Assembly (NCBI GenBank): GCA_018873225.1
Contig: JAEILZ010000007.1
Location: forward strand, 1,302,001-1,366,000
Direction of reading: 5' to 3'
Source: [Phialemoniopsis] sp. UDSM-2020
Taxonomy: Eukaryota > Ascomycota > Sordariomycetes > Thyridiales > Thyridiaceae
DNA: 64,000 bases
Positions 41,537 through 52,065 of the stretch are shown piece by piece. Position numbers and translations under genes: made by a program. Within the stretch, counting starts at the first letter, position 1; each line of letters opens with the position of its first letter. The notes under the pieces are model-generated. The model did no database searches and was not told the DNA's origin. It worked only from the letters and a program-made list of their open reading frames with translations.

Positions 41537-42079
41537 CTATGTCGAATACGTATATTGCGATTGCGATTGGGATTCACCGAGGGAGTAATCCTGGTAGCCA
41601 AGTTAGTTTGGTAACAATGACCGCGCATCTCAGCTTCACGAGCTGCACAAAATCTAAGTTCTTACCCACGAAAGGTCCAAGCGCTCTGCTCTGAACACGC
41701 AATTGCTGCAAAAGGGGTGGTTGCAATGTGGAGTGGCCACGCACTGGCCGTTCACCGCGGAGACAAAGTTGAACCCTCCGCATTGACAGCAAAGCGCGGT
41801 CTCGGTGGTTTGCTCTTCATAGTTCTGCGTAGTGGGCTGATTGGTATATACTCTCTGGCCCTGGTTGGAGGTGTCTTCGTACTCGGTCTGGTCGCGGTGG
41901 TGTCGGTGGTGTCGGTGCCGTCGGTGGGAGCTGCTGGGAGCTTCAGCGTTTGTGGAATCTCCCTCCTTTTTCGACTTCTTGGGCTTCCGATCTTTTCCTG
42001 ACCTGCTCTGCTTGTCCGGAACCTGTGAGGGGTCATCGCGATCTCGGCCGGAGCCGGAGGCGTGTGTGCGGGATTGCAT
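41537..42079 (-). CDS. Small Cys/His-rich protein, putative zinc binder
   Basis: Exon 1 (42079-41666) and exon 2 (41590-41537), with a 75-nt phase-0 intron, give 155 aa. The first ~85 residues are charged and disordered, with KDRKPKKSKKEGD and a His/Arg run (SSHRRHRHHRHHRD). The C-terminal part has CCQCGG (about 96-101), then CVATPHCNHPFCSNCVF, giving C-x2-C ... C-x2-H-x2-FC-x2-C spacing like a short treble-clef or RING-like knuckle. Exon 2 adds only DYSLGESQSQSQYTYST. Similar small proteins occur widely in Sordariomycetes without assigned function. The second exon is my reconstruction; without it the frame ends three codons past the splice site. Confidence 0.65.
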
Positions 42080-44610
42080 GACGGGGACTTGGTAGCTATG
42101 ATCAGCTCAAAGATTAGTGTGAAGGAGGTCTGGTTGAGCGCCAGTCTTTGCTCGATCGAGGGCTCATCCTTAGGTTCTTCTTATACATCACGCTTGAACA
42201 CAAGCTGGCCAGCTCCTTAGGTACCGAAAACGCCCGTGGGCTTAGCAACTATCATCCGGGCACAGTCGATAAAAGCTTCAGTCTGGCAAGCTTGGACACA
42301 AAGGCCAGAGCTATGCTGAGCCTGACCGACATTTTCGCCACCCCCTATTCAGATGTGAGCAAAATTTCATGTTATCACCTCACAACAAGCCATGGCAAAC
42401 ACTGCCCGGGGGCGCAAAGTGTACACTGAAGGCAGATTGCCGTTCTTCAGCAGCTCGGTCGGGCACGGTGAAGAGGCACGAGACACTGTTACGGAGCTCG
42501 TCACCAGCCAATCCGTCGAGGTAAGTCGAAGCAAGGAACCTGGCTGGATGAGCCTAGGGAGGCTATACCGTACATTGCGCCTGAGAAAGGTAGCAGGTGA
42601 CACCCTGTGACCGGCGAAGAGGTCAGAGAATCATGCCATGGACCGAATTTGCAATGCGCCACACTCCCCGCGAGGCTTCCTTGTGCCCTAGAAGGTGAGC
42701 AGGCCAAGCAGATTGTAGATTCCCATGTCGAAATAAGAGTGGATTGAGGCGCTCTGGGTCGAAATAAAACGGTTCACTGGCTGGACAGACGGGCACCAAG
42801 GTCTGGCTGTGCTAGTGGCAGAGGTGACCGAAACAGTCCATCGAATCCGGCAGACCGAAAACCCCTACGAAATCAGAATTCCCTGTAGCACCAAATAGCA
42901 AAATTCAATTTGTAAATGAACGCAATGATTTTGAGTGCCGAAAGGGGGCCATGCTGTTGAAAAGCTGACTAACCGGAGGACAAAGCCTACACTCCTGGAT
43001 TTGTGCGGCATTTGTGCCGTGCTTGACAGAGGATGGAAAATGGCCCAGAGGTGTATTGACACAAATACTTGTTATTCCAAGTGGATTGAGTGAGTTTTTC
43101 GATTCATCAGCGTTCTCCTTCGTCCTTTCATACTGATGCGATTCGCCAATCCTTTTCCAGTGCCCGGCAATGTGCTGATAGCGGTCCTTCATCTCGACCA
43201 TTGACGTGCGATCGTGTTTGCCCTGCCGTCGGTAGTTGCCAAACGTTTCCTTCCCAAGCTGATCCTTCGTACCCAGATGTCTCCTGGTTGGTGTCACGCT
43301 TGTGGTCAGGGTGCCAGCATGCGTAAGTACGCCGCCCAAACGATTTCAAGCCGGTCCTTCGATGTCGGCAGGGTGCCGAGAGGCAGGGACAAACACTGGC
43401 CTGTCCATACCGAAGTGGAGCGAACATGTATCGCACGCTATGCGAGGAGCAGGTGCCCCGATGTGAGGCAACAGCGTGACATCCCTGGAGGGCTCAGCGG
43501 CGGTCCTCTCCGGAAACTAGCATGATGAGGCGGTCCTCGAGAACCATCATCAGCAAGTCAATCAAGCTCGGTCACTTGTCTCTAGGGTGGATATTGACCG
43601 ACGGCAGGAAAGGGAGGGCTCCTTATACCTGTTGCGGCTCTGCGTTGGACCGCTTGACGTCGTTCGTCCTCCTTTCCGTTGGGCGTCGATGAGGTCCTGG
43701 ATCGCAGAGCCAAGGCGCGAAATGGCCCGGGCAGCGTGTTAGCATGATGAGATGACCAATGAAAGCATAAACGATAGAGTGTACAGCAGAACAGTAGAGA
43801 GAAGGACTGAGTTCCTAGCATGCAGATTGGGCATCATTGCCCGAGATAGATTGTGAATCAATCGATGCAGTGTGAAAAGATGTTGGAGACAAGGGTCTGT
43901 GGATGGCTGGCTAAGACATTCTCGCCCGCTTCTCAATAACAGGTGTATATCCGGGATATTGTTGGAGCATAGTCCGCCATAGGTTTCCAAGGGCCGATGC
44001 TTGGAGATAAACGGCGGTTGGCCAGATGGTTCGACTTGAGCCTCACCTTACTTGACCGAAAATAAAGGTGGTCTAGATTTTCAGGGTTGGGCCTCAGCTG
44101 CCGGGCACTTTGCAGGCTTGTGCACTTTGCCGCAGGTAAGCGAGCACGACAGGAAGGCCGGAAACATCCAGGATTGGAGCGATCTCGAAGCAGAAGAAGA
44201 ACTAAAATCGAAATGTGATCAATCCGATCAAACGCGTACTTCTCGGGCGTTGGCCTCGATGACAGCTATGCGGAGGAAGGGCCGTCGCCGCGATGGTTGT
44301 CTGGGCTCGGCAATGACGACTGGCTGTCTGGTCACTTGACCGCTGGCCTCGAACCTGATGCATCCAAACTTGAGAGGAAAGCAATTCCAAAAGAAATAAC
44401 GATCCGAAATATGATGAAAGGGAAGCGGCATCAATGCTTGGTCAAGACCTTCTGCGCTTGGGGAAGACGAGAGCCAGGAATCAAGAGCGAAGGCTGTCGG
44501 CCTCAATCTTGCTGTTGAGGCTCTGCCATGATGTCGTCAACCAAGATCCCGAGTTGTTACACGGATGTCCAAGCTTCTCGACGGAGTGTAACGATTTGTC
44601 AATCGCCCGA

Positions 44611-44750
44611 GTGAATCCCTTTTCATTGGCGAGAGCCTTGAGGATGACGACGATTGTGGGAGGGGAGCTTGCATGCTGCGTAGCCTGCTGTCTGGTGTTT
44701 TGTTGGGAATTCAGTGCGGTGCCGCTTAGCGCGAATCGCTTGAGCTTGGC
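44611..44750 (+). repeat. Degraded dispersed repeat R2, copy 1
   Basis: Shares, in the same order and orientation, TTTCATTGGCGAGAGC, a GGGAGGGGAGCTT-like block, a CTGCTGTCTGGTG/TTTGTT block, AGTGCGGTGCCGCTTAGC and GAGCTTGG with 50785-50925. There are many transitions but few gaps. No coding potential; probably a transposon relic. Confidence 0.6.
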
Positions 44751-45067
44751 CCCCCTCGCAGGCGACCATTCAGGGCTCTAGGTTGTGTCAGCGCCGGGTG
44801 CCAGCAGCTGGTGAGCGCCTCCAGCCAGACAGGAAAGGTGCCCAGGTGATCCAAAGTGCACATGCAGTTCGTCAAATGCAGCCCACTGTTTCAACGCGTT
44901 TGCAGAAAGGCTGACTCCAATGTGACTGCAATCGACGGAACATCTGCTCCCTCGTAAGGTTTCGGGGCTTTCATTACAGCTGAGCCGACAGACAAAAGAT
45001 TGTCTGGCGAGCTACTGCGTCCCGTTCATCGAAACCTACATTTCAGACTTAGATTTTCTGATAAGGC

Positions 45068-45231
45068 AAGTGGGTGTCAGAAAGGTTGACGATTTTTCAT
45101 CAATCTCTACCCAAAACACTAACAAACTGAGACGATCCATACATTCTTAGGCAGTGGGATAATCCAGGGTGACCAATCAAGAATTGAGGTACATCGAGCA
45201 GGCAAACCGTCAACGAATCTGTTACCCACTT
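45068..45231 (+). mobile_element. MITE-like element, full copy B (~164 bp)
   Basis: Starts AAGTGGGTGTCAGAAAGG, ends ACCGTCAAC...ACCCACTT, forming terminal inverted repeats. It aligns over its full length with the reverse complement of 16445-16607. Shared internal blocks include ATCAATCTCTACCC, GATCCAT/GAATCATCCAT, CTTAGG and AGTGGGATAAT. No ORF inside. Confidence 0.75.
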
Positions 45232-45448
45232 GTAACGTATCAAACTGTTGTTTCAACGATACTCGAAAGGATTGATATACATCTCGGCTTTTATTAACTC
45301 GCTTTATCTAGCCACACCTGTGGAATCATCTGGACTAGTTCTAGGTGAACAAATTTGAGGTTATCGCGAATGTATATTTAGGGTCATCTATCTTCTGAAG
45401 ACTGGGACGTATCATGACTGTAGTTACCGCTTTCGTCATAGTAATGCT

Positions 45449-47160
45449 CTAAGCAGTAGTCATAGTCCCGGCTCGAATCTGTTGACGTCGCTTCCTCAGG
45501 TCGTAGCCATGCCTAAACGCTGCTAACAAGAGGGCAAATGTAAGGAGTCCAATGTTGATGCTAAAGCCGCGACGGTACAAGGGCTTGTCATCCTCTTGGA
45601 ACAGCTGTGCGCCGTAGATGGCGCCGATGTTAGCGCTCATGATGATCCTAGGAGAGATTTATATTAGTCACAATAGCAAAGATATCGCCTCAGCCTCTCG
45701 ACTACTTACATAGCCATGGCCAGAGACCTCTCCTCCGGGTCGCGACAGGCCATCAGCGACATCCAAGTGATGTTGAGCGGATGCGGCATGTTGGCAAAGG
45801 TCTGCGTCCAGACGACGCCGAAGAATCGGACCGCGCGGTTGCTTGCCAGCTCTGTGAAGCCGCGGTTGAAGGCGTAACCGGCCAAGTGCATTCCGATAGC
45901 GGCAATAACGGTCTCGCCACGTTTGTTACTAAGATTGAAATCAGTATATCACACGCGGTACTCGCAGCTGCTGTTGAGCAAAACTTACAACCTGTCCGAC
46001 ACCCAGCTGAACGCGAAGGAGACTGGCACCTGAATGAACAGGCCGACCGAAGCCATAGCGTTGCTCTGCAAGGAGGCAAAGCCAAAACCCTTGATAATGG
46101 AAGGCGAGTAGGTGTCAAACCCTCGGAAGGGGCCATTGTTAGCGAGGGTGATGGCAACATGAACCCAGATGAGCCAGTTGGAGCACTATTCTTCCATTAG
46201 AAGCAGTATTAACAATTTCGCGTCGAATACCAAAGTTACTTACAGTTCTGACAAAGGCAGACCACCCGATATGCCCCTTCTTCTTTCCCTTCTGCGGATC
46301 GTCCAGCATGACGCGAGTGCGCAGAATATGCAGCTCGCGCTCCGAGAACCACCGGAACTTAGGCAAGAAGGTGGATGAAGGGTTCTGGAACGAGTCTGGC
46401 AGACAGAAGCCCAGAACGACACCACTGAGAATAGTGAACCCGCCCATGATGATAAAGAGCCAGAACCAGCCAGCTTGACCTGCGACGCCTTTCATGTGTA
46501 GAATGCCAAAAGCGATAAGCTTGCTGAAAGCCTGTCCCAGTTGGTTGCCAAAGAAGAAGATCATGACCCGCTTCGCCGTCTCGCTGCGGGTATACCAGGT
46601 AGAAAGAGTCCAAAGACCGCCGGGGATATATCCAGACTCGGCGACACCCAACAAGAATCTTGTGGCCAGGTATCCAGGGTAGTTACGCTGCCAGGCCTGG
46701 AAGGTGCTCACGAAGCCAAAGAAGAACAGCTGGACCGTTAACCATTTCCCCGGGCCGACCTTGTAGAGGATCATGTTGGAGGGTATTTCGAAGAGAACGA
46801 TGCCGAGGGAAAGAAGCTGCTGGCCGACGTTGAACTGGAACTGGTTGATGCCCACATCCTCCATGAAGCTATCTGTGATGGCGTTGGCGATATTGCCTCG
46901 ATCTAGTTCTGTACGTACGACACTTGTATTAGTCTTCTGTTGCACTGTTCCTTCCAAAGACGACAAGACTGACGCAGACAGAAGAAACCAAGCGTGAGCA
47001 AGGGCATGATGAGGAGGTCCATCTTGCGTTTGGCGCGGGTCTCTTCCTCCAGGGTCCAGTCGACCTCGAGAGTGGGCGACTGTGCGCCATCCTTTGAGCT
47101 CGCCTTGTCCACAGCCAAGGGAGTAGGAGTGATGGCGGTTTTGATATCCTGCGTCGTCAT
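45449..47160 (-). CDS. MFS transporter, anion:cation symporter (allantoate/nicotinate permease) type
   Basis: Five exons on the minus strand (47160-46974, 46908-46244, 46185-45989, 45928-45710, 45647-45449) with introns of 58-65 nt give 488 aa. Junctions restore family motifs: GFFCLQLDRGNIANA across the first (donor GTCAGT), NWLIWVHVA after the second, and SWVSDRFNKRGE across the third. Motifs LFEIPSNMILYKVGPGKWL and GVAESGYIPGGLWTLSTWYT are hallmarks of the ACS family (Dal5/Tna1-like), which takes up organic anions with protons. The N-terminal 45 residues are cytosolic. It is divergent from the DUF3604 gene, so uptake of a substrate handled by that enzyme is plausible but unproven. Confidence 0.92.
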
Positions 47161-48117
47161 GATGGGCGAGTCTTGGGCACGCTCACAAGCTTGGACGAAG
47201 AAAGGGGAAATCGATCCATGCAGAATAAACGCGGCAATCAAAGATACTTTGTATTTCACTGACCCAGACTACCGGGAAAATCCAGACGCATAGAATCCTT
47301 CCTAGCACATCCATACCTGATCACGCAATGAACCCGGTGAGATCTAGTCTAGTGTACTACACTGATGGTCTCTGGCCCAATCGTCGACTCGAAATGTTGT
47401 CGAACAAGGGAGATTCCGCCTTTCCACGTTGTCGGGTCCCGGCACGCTCCCAGGGCGCATGTGCTCCTCACGATGGTCCCATTTTTGTCTTCTTGTTTGA
47501 GACGACAAGCCAATCATGGGTATTGCAAGAAGCCATTTTGTCGCGTGTAGCGCAGTTGCGATAGCCGGGGTGAATGGCGTCAGATCCAGGGGGTTTCTAG
47601 CGGAGTACTAGAATGAGATTGTGACAAGTTGAAATGCAATTTGTATGTACCGAACTGCCTCTATGGTACCTGTATCTTGGGCCCCGTCTGGTGACTGACG
47701 ATTTGGTCGGCCATATAAGCCTGATGTGGCTTTGCCCTTCAACCTTGATATATACCTTCCAGTCCAACCCCTAGCCATGACCGAGAATATACTGCCGGCA
47801 AACATACGAATAAAGACTTTCATCCAGTCAATTACAAGTACTCTTTCATTCTTTTGCTACAAGTTACCTTCATACGGCGTTAGCTTTGATGATCGAACGA
47901 GGTCCCAAAAATTTGGAGTTAGGGTGAGCACGTCATTGATCAATGATATGAGCAATTCAAGATCGCAGTACCACTGGCCTTGGCACTAAACCTCACATAC
48001 GAAATTTACATCGTCTGATACATCGTGAGTGCCAATGTGCTGATGAATTTGTAATAATGCTTGAAGGGAGCCCTTGACCTTTCAAGCGTTGATAGGCGTT
48101 GACCGTATTGCCTCACG
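47161..48117. promoter_or_regulatory. Divergent intergenic region between ACS transporter and DUF3604 gene
   Basis: A 0.96-kb AT-rich divergent promoter region. A direct repeat GCGTTGA (twice within ~20 bp) lies just before the DUF3604 start at about 48087-48103. No additional gene is supported. Confidence 0.45.
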
Positions 48118-50562
48118 ATGAAGACGCTTTCCGACGAGCAGCTTACTGCTCTGGCAGGTCAATATTTTGCGCCGCAGGGCCTTTATCAACACACAAAGAA
48201 GCTTCCGTTTCTCGGCAGCTTGAAATGCAACACCGACACACTCGTAGCTGGTCAATGGACCGAGCTCATCACCGAATACACTGTCGGTGCTAGCGGTTTG
48301 GCTGACGGCGCATGGATCAAGGGCACCTTCAAATTCTACTCGGACTGGGCGCTGTTCCAGACATCTGACCCCAGACAAGACAACTACGTCTCGGCGGAGT
48401 ATGTCCCGGGACCATTACACCCGGGCCAAACGCCAGCGACGGTGCAGTCACTAGCCGTCCGCTTTGACCAGAAGGGGCATGAGAGACCTTTCCAAAAGGC
48501 CATCATCATTGATATTGTCGATGGGTATCTGAATCCGGGCGACAAGATCATCGTGCGCGTCGGCGATCGGCGATGGGGTGCGAGGGGCACCCGCGTGCAA
48601 ACGTTTGTCGAGGACAAGTTCCGGATGAGGTGGTACATTGACCCCGTCGGCACGTCGAGGTTCGCACCCATCACGCCGGATATTGCCTTTCCCATCAGGC
48701 CGGGACCTGTGGCCAAGACCAAGATCGTCACACCACGTGCGGTGAAGCCAAACACTTCTTTCCCCGTATTTATTCACACTGAAGATGTCTGGGGTAACGC
48801 AACGGCAGACGTGTCTGGACTCACGGCACAAGCATCCCTGACTGCTGAAGGTTCTGATACAGCCACCTGGAGTGAATCTCTGACGTTCCCAAGTCAGGGG
48901 TGGACCACAGTGGATGCGCAACTGTCTTTGCCAGAGGATGGGGACTACGTCTTCTCGGTCTCTGTCGTCGATGCAGAAGGCACCGTTGTCAGTACCACCA
49001 CCGAATTCATCTCGGCATCATCCGCATTACCTGTACCGCGAGTACTTTTTGCAGACCTCCACGTACACTCAGACGACACGGTCGGCACGAATTCCACCAC
49101 CTACAACTTCTCATACGCTCAAAAGATCGCGGGCCTCGACGTCGTCGGCTACACGGCCAACGACTTCAACATCACAAAGGAGAAATGGGACAAGACCCTC
49201 GAGATCATCAAGGCCGTCAACGAAGAAGGCAAGTACGTCGTCTTCCCCGGCACAGAGTGGTGCGGCAACTCGGCCGCCGGCGGCGACCACAACGTCGTCT
49301 TCCTCGACGACCCGCAGACCTCGCCGCCCGAGTTCCCCTTTGATAAGAACGGCAACGTGGCGCGCAGCTTCGAGTGGAACGAGGACGGGCCCGCGGAGCT
49401 GGTCCCGGGGGCCTGGCCGCTGGACGAGGTCTACGCGACGTACGCCCACGCGGCCGACGCGCACCTCTTGATCCCGCACGTCGGCGGCCGGCGGTGCAAC
49501 CTCGCGTGGCACCACCCGCGGCTCGAGCGGCTCGTCGAGATCGGCAGCGCGTGGGGCCTGTTCGAGTGGCTGCTGCGCGACGCGGTGCGGCGCGGGTGGC
49601 GTATGGGCGTGTCGGCCAATTCGGACGAGCACCGCGGGCGGTGCGGCGGCGGCGTGCCGGGGACAGCGGTCTTTGGAACAAAGGGCGGTCTCACGGGCGT
49701 CTTGGCCGAGAGGCTGGAGAGGACAGAAGTCGGCAAGGCACTGCGCGCTCGAAGGACTTTTGCCACGACGGGCGAACGCCTGGTCGGGGTCGTCCATACG
49801 CTCGATGGAAAGCTGCAAGGAGACGATGTGACGGCGAGGGCGGGCGAGCCTGTCACTCTGAAGTATCACTTCTACGGCGCCAGCGGGTTCTCGTCGATTG
49901 AGGCTTGGGACGCCAGCGGTGAGATCTATCGTCGCGACCTCCAACAGGAAGTCTCCGAAGAACAACGAAAGGGTTCTACGCAGAGAAAGATCAGGGTGAG
50001 ATGGGGAGGTGCTAGGCTTTATGATAGGTATCGGGAAGCTGTCTGGCATGGCTCCATCCTTGTGACAGGAGCGTCGGTGTCGCGGGTTGAATCATTCGGT
50101 GGTCTGAATGACGATCCAGAGAGTACGGCTCGGGTCGTGTCCGAGACACAGATCGTGTTCGACAGCAAGACCAGTGGCGACTTTGATGGTGTCGACATCT
50201 TCTTCGCAGGAGGTCAATCCCCCGAGTCCATCAGCATCACTGGGCAGCTCGGGGGATACGTCAAGGTTGGAAGCGCTCTGGACGGGAATCCGCACAAGCC
50301 TCAGCCCGAATTCAGTCTGCTGGCAACACGCGAGGAGGCTAGCAAAGTGGGAGGGAAGCAGATTGAAATCAAGGGCGGTGCAGAACTCTTTGTGGCTATC
50401 GAGGCCCTCGATGATGTGGATCTGCCTAGGAGAGTTGAAGGAGAAGTCTCGGTCCCGGCTCCCAAAGAAGGAGAGGACCAGAGTCGTTCGGTGTACCTCG
50501 TGGGCAGAGAATACAGTGGAGGCAAAATCATTACCAGCCCTGTTTTCATAGACTTTCAATAG
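48118..50562 (+). CDS. DUF3604 family protein, PHP-like metallohydrolase
   Basis: An intronless 814-aa protein with no signal peptide. Residues 1-300 are beta-rich, including an Ig-like segment (VKPNTSFPVFIHTEDVWGN). The catalytic-looking part starts with LFADLHVHSDDTVG, where H315-x-H317 is the PHP-type metal pair. Then come FPGTEWCG (E380), HVGGRR (H454) and SANSDEHRG (D503, H505), in the order expected for a multinuclear metal site. The C-terminus (about 560-814) is again beta-rich. DUF3604 is common in bacteria and poorly characterised; a hydrolase acting on phosphorus- or ester-containing small molecules is a family-level guess. It is paired head-to-head with an organic anion transporter. 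The lack of introns among intron-containing neighbours fits, but does not prove, acquisition from bacteria. Confidence 0.8.
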   Translation: MKTLSDEQLTALAGQYFAPQGLYQHTKKLPFLGSLKCNTDTLVAGQWTELITEYTVGASGLADGAWIKGTFKFYSDWALFQTSDPRQDNYVSAEYVPGPLHPGQTPATVQSLAVRFDQKGHERPFQKAIIIDIVDGYLNPGDKIIVRVGDRRWGARGTRVQTFVEDKFRMRWYIDPVGTSRFAPITPDIAFPIRPGPVAKTKIVTPRAVKPNTSFPVFIHTEDVWGNATADVSGLTAQASLTAEGSDTATWSESLTFPSQGWTTVDAQLSLPEDGDYVFSVSVVDAEGTVVSTTTEFISASSALPVPRVLFADLHVHSDDTVGTNSTTYNFSYAQKIAGLDVVGYTANDFNITKEKWDKTLEIIKAVNEEGKYVVFPGTEWCGNSAAGGDHNVVFLDDPQTSPPEFPFDKNGNVARSFEWNEDGPAELVPGAWPLDEVYATYAHAADAHLLIPHVGGRRCNLAWHHPRLERLVEIGSAWGLFEWLLRDAVRRGWRMGVSANSDEHRGRCGGGVPGTAVFGTKGGLTGVLAERLERTEVGKALRARRTFATTGERLVGVVHTLDGKLQGDDVTARAGEPVTLKYHFYGASGFSSIEAWDASGEIYRRDLQQEVSEEQRKGSTQRKIRVRWGGARLYDRYREAVWHGSILVTGASVSRVESFGGLNDDPESTARVVSETQIVFDSKTSGDFDGVDIFFAGGQSPESISITGQLGGYVKVGSALDGNPHKPQPEFSLLATREEASKVGGKQIEIKGGAELFVAIEALDDVDLPRRVEGEVSVPAPKEGEDQSRSVYLVGREYSGGKIITSPVFIDFQ

Positions 50563-51600
50563 AGCAGGATGAACTACAAAAAAAAGGCATTAGAAGTCCT
50601 GATTGTCACGTCTTGCTGGCGTTTAGCTCTTCAAGTCTACCACGGACGAAATAACTCAGGAACTGCTCAATCATTGAAATCAAGCTGCAAGGAACGTGAT
50701 ATGTCATGTCCATGGGCTGGCAGCCAGCGTTACACAAATTCAACCAAGAATTCTCAAGGTTTGGCCATTCGCCAATTCTTTCAATTGAAGCTCTTTTTCA
50801 TTGGCGAGAGCTTGAAGATGATGATCCATGAGGGAGGGAAGCTCCGTGACCTGCCGTCGTCTGATGATTTGTTAAAGCTTAGTGCCGTGCTGCTTAGCGT
50901 GATTAGCGCTCGAGCTTGGGCCATCTGGTGACCTGTTCCAGTGTGTCAACCCCTGTCACAGCAGCCGTTCCAGGGACTCGAGTCGAGCTAGAGTCGCATT
51001 TTCGACATTGCCAAGGAAGCAGCCAGTGAGGTCATAGGACGCCCTTACGTCGTTGACTTTTGCCGACGATGGTTTCATCGCCGGCCCTGGAATGGCCAGT
51101 AGACCCTGTGGAATAAAATATCGCATGCCCTCGACATCTTGACCCTTGCTTTCTGCGACTGACATGAACCGACCGCTGCTGCAAACTTTGCGCTTTTAAT
51201 CCCTGGTGTGTGTCGCGACAAATCGCAATAGGTTTGTCGAGCTGAACGCGTTCATGAGGATCACCACGAAATCATTCCACCCCAAGACAAGCTAATTTAG
51301 CCATCGGCACATAAAGAGGGGACTGCCCAGAGACGTCATTTAAACTTTTTCCTGTTCCCGGACCCCTGCTCCTGCTTCTATTGCGACTGCATTCTCTTTT
51401 CTCGTGAGTTTCTCTCGCTATCTGCATCGCAAGAGTGTTCTTCCAGCGTCTCTAACATACGCGCTTCTCGCGAACAGAAAACGACGACAACTGAAAAGTC
51501 GCGCCGAGACCGCGAACACCCATACCGCTACCCTCAAACACCGGCCGTTTAAGCGCCAAACACCCCGGGGTCGGTAAAACCCCCCAAACCACCGCTCAAG
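50563..51600. other. Intergenic with repeat R2 copy 2
   Basis: A 1.04-kb spacer. It holds the second R2 copy and then the promoter of the MARVEL-like gene, with a CT-rich stretch at about 51350-51420 just before it. No gene is supported. Confidence 0.45.
50785..50925 (+). repeat. Degraded dispersed repeat R2, copy 2
   Basis: Same-order blocks as in 44611-44750: TTTCATTGGCGAGAGCTTGA, GGGAGGGAAGCTC, CTGATGATTTGTT, AGTGCCGTGCTGCTTAGC and GAGCTTGG. Confidence 0.6.
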
Positions 51601-52065
51601 ATGGGACTCTTCGGCTTTGCCGCGTCGTACCTCATCTTCGCCGTCCTGCACTTCTTCCAGTTCGTGCTCGCCATCACCGTCTGCGGCCTCTACGGCGTCG
51701 ACCTGTCGCGCGCCTCCAAGCACGGCGTGCACTCGGACTCGAAGTGGGTCTACGCCGAGGTCGTCGGCGCCCTGTCCGCCCTGACGGCCCTGCTGTACAT
51801 GATCCCCTTCATTCTGCGGTTCGCCGTCGTATGGATCTGGAATGTCGTCCTGTTCATTCTGTGGATCGCGCTGTTTGGCGTCTTTGCAAGCCTCTTCATC
51901 AAAGAGGACCCCGAGGGCAACGGCGACATCCAGCGTATGAAGAACGCCGTTTGGGTCGATCTTGTCAATGCGCTGCTGTGGCTGTTCACGGCCGTGGGAC
52001 ACTTTGCGTACTGGTTCCGCCACCGGGAGCGCGTGACCCGGTTCACGGGCCGGGCGAGGGTTTAG
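51601..52065 (+). CDS. Small four-TM MARVEL-like membrane protein
   Basis: A single-exon 154-aa protein. Four hydrophobic segments are evident: about 5-29 (FAASYLIFAVLHFFQFVLAI), 50-72 (VVGALSALTALLYMIPFIL), 75-100 (VVWIWNVVLFILWIALFGVF) and 118-137 (VDLVNALLWLFTAVGHFAYW), with Arg-rich cytosolic ends (RHRERVTRFTGRARV). This matches fungal MARVEL-type proteins of about 150-180 aa, linked to membrane apposition and trafficking. The start is the only ATG before TM1. The specific role is unknown. Flanking spacers are long and give no context. Confidence 0.75.
   Translation: MGLFGFAASYLIFAVLHFFQFVLAITVCGLYGVDLSRASKHGVHSDSKWVYAEVVGALSALTALLYMIPFILRFAVVWIWNVVLFILWIALFGVFASLFIKEDPEGNGDIQRMKNAVWVDLVNALLWLFTAVGHFAYWFRHRERVTRFTGRARV

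Larger units (their letters stand above)
42080..45448. other. Gene-poor region with repeat remnants (3.4 kb)
   Basis: No gene is supported. A 144-codon minus frame (42905-43339) shows no domain. The right part holds a degraded repeat (44611-44750) related to 50785-50925 and the full TIR element B (45068-45231). The region resembles an old transposon-rich, decayed spacer. Confidence 0.45.

Noticed and set aside
42905..43339. 144-codon minus-strand frame
   Set aside because: No domain and overlaps other open frames; lies in a repeat-decayed region.
49111..50049. 312-codon minus-strand open frame
   Set aside because: Antisense of the DUF3604 catalytic region, which has the metal-binding motifs.
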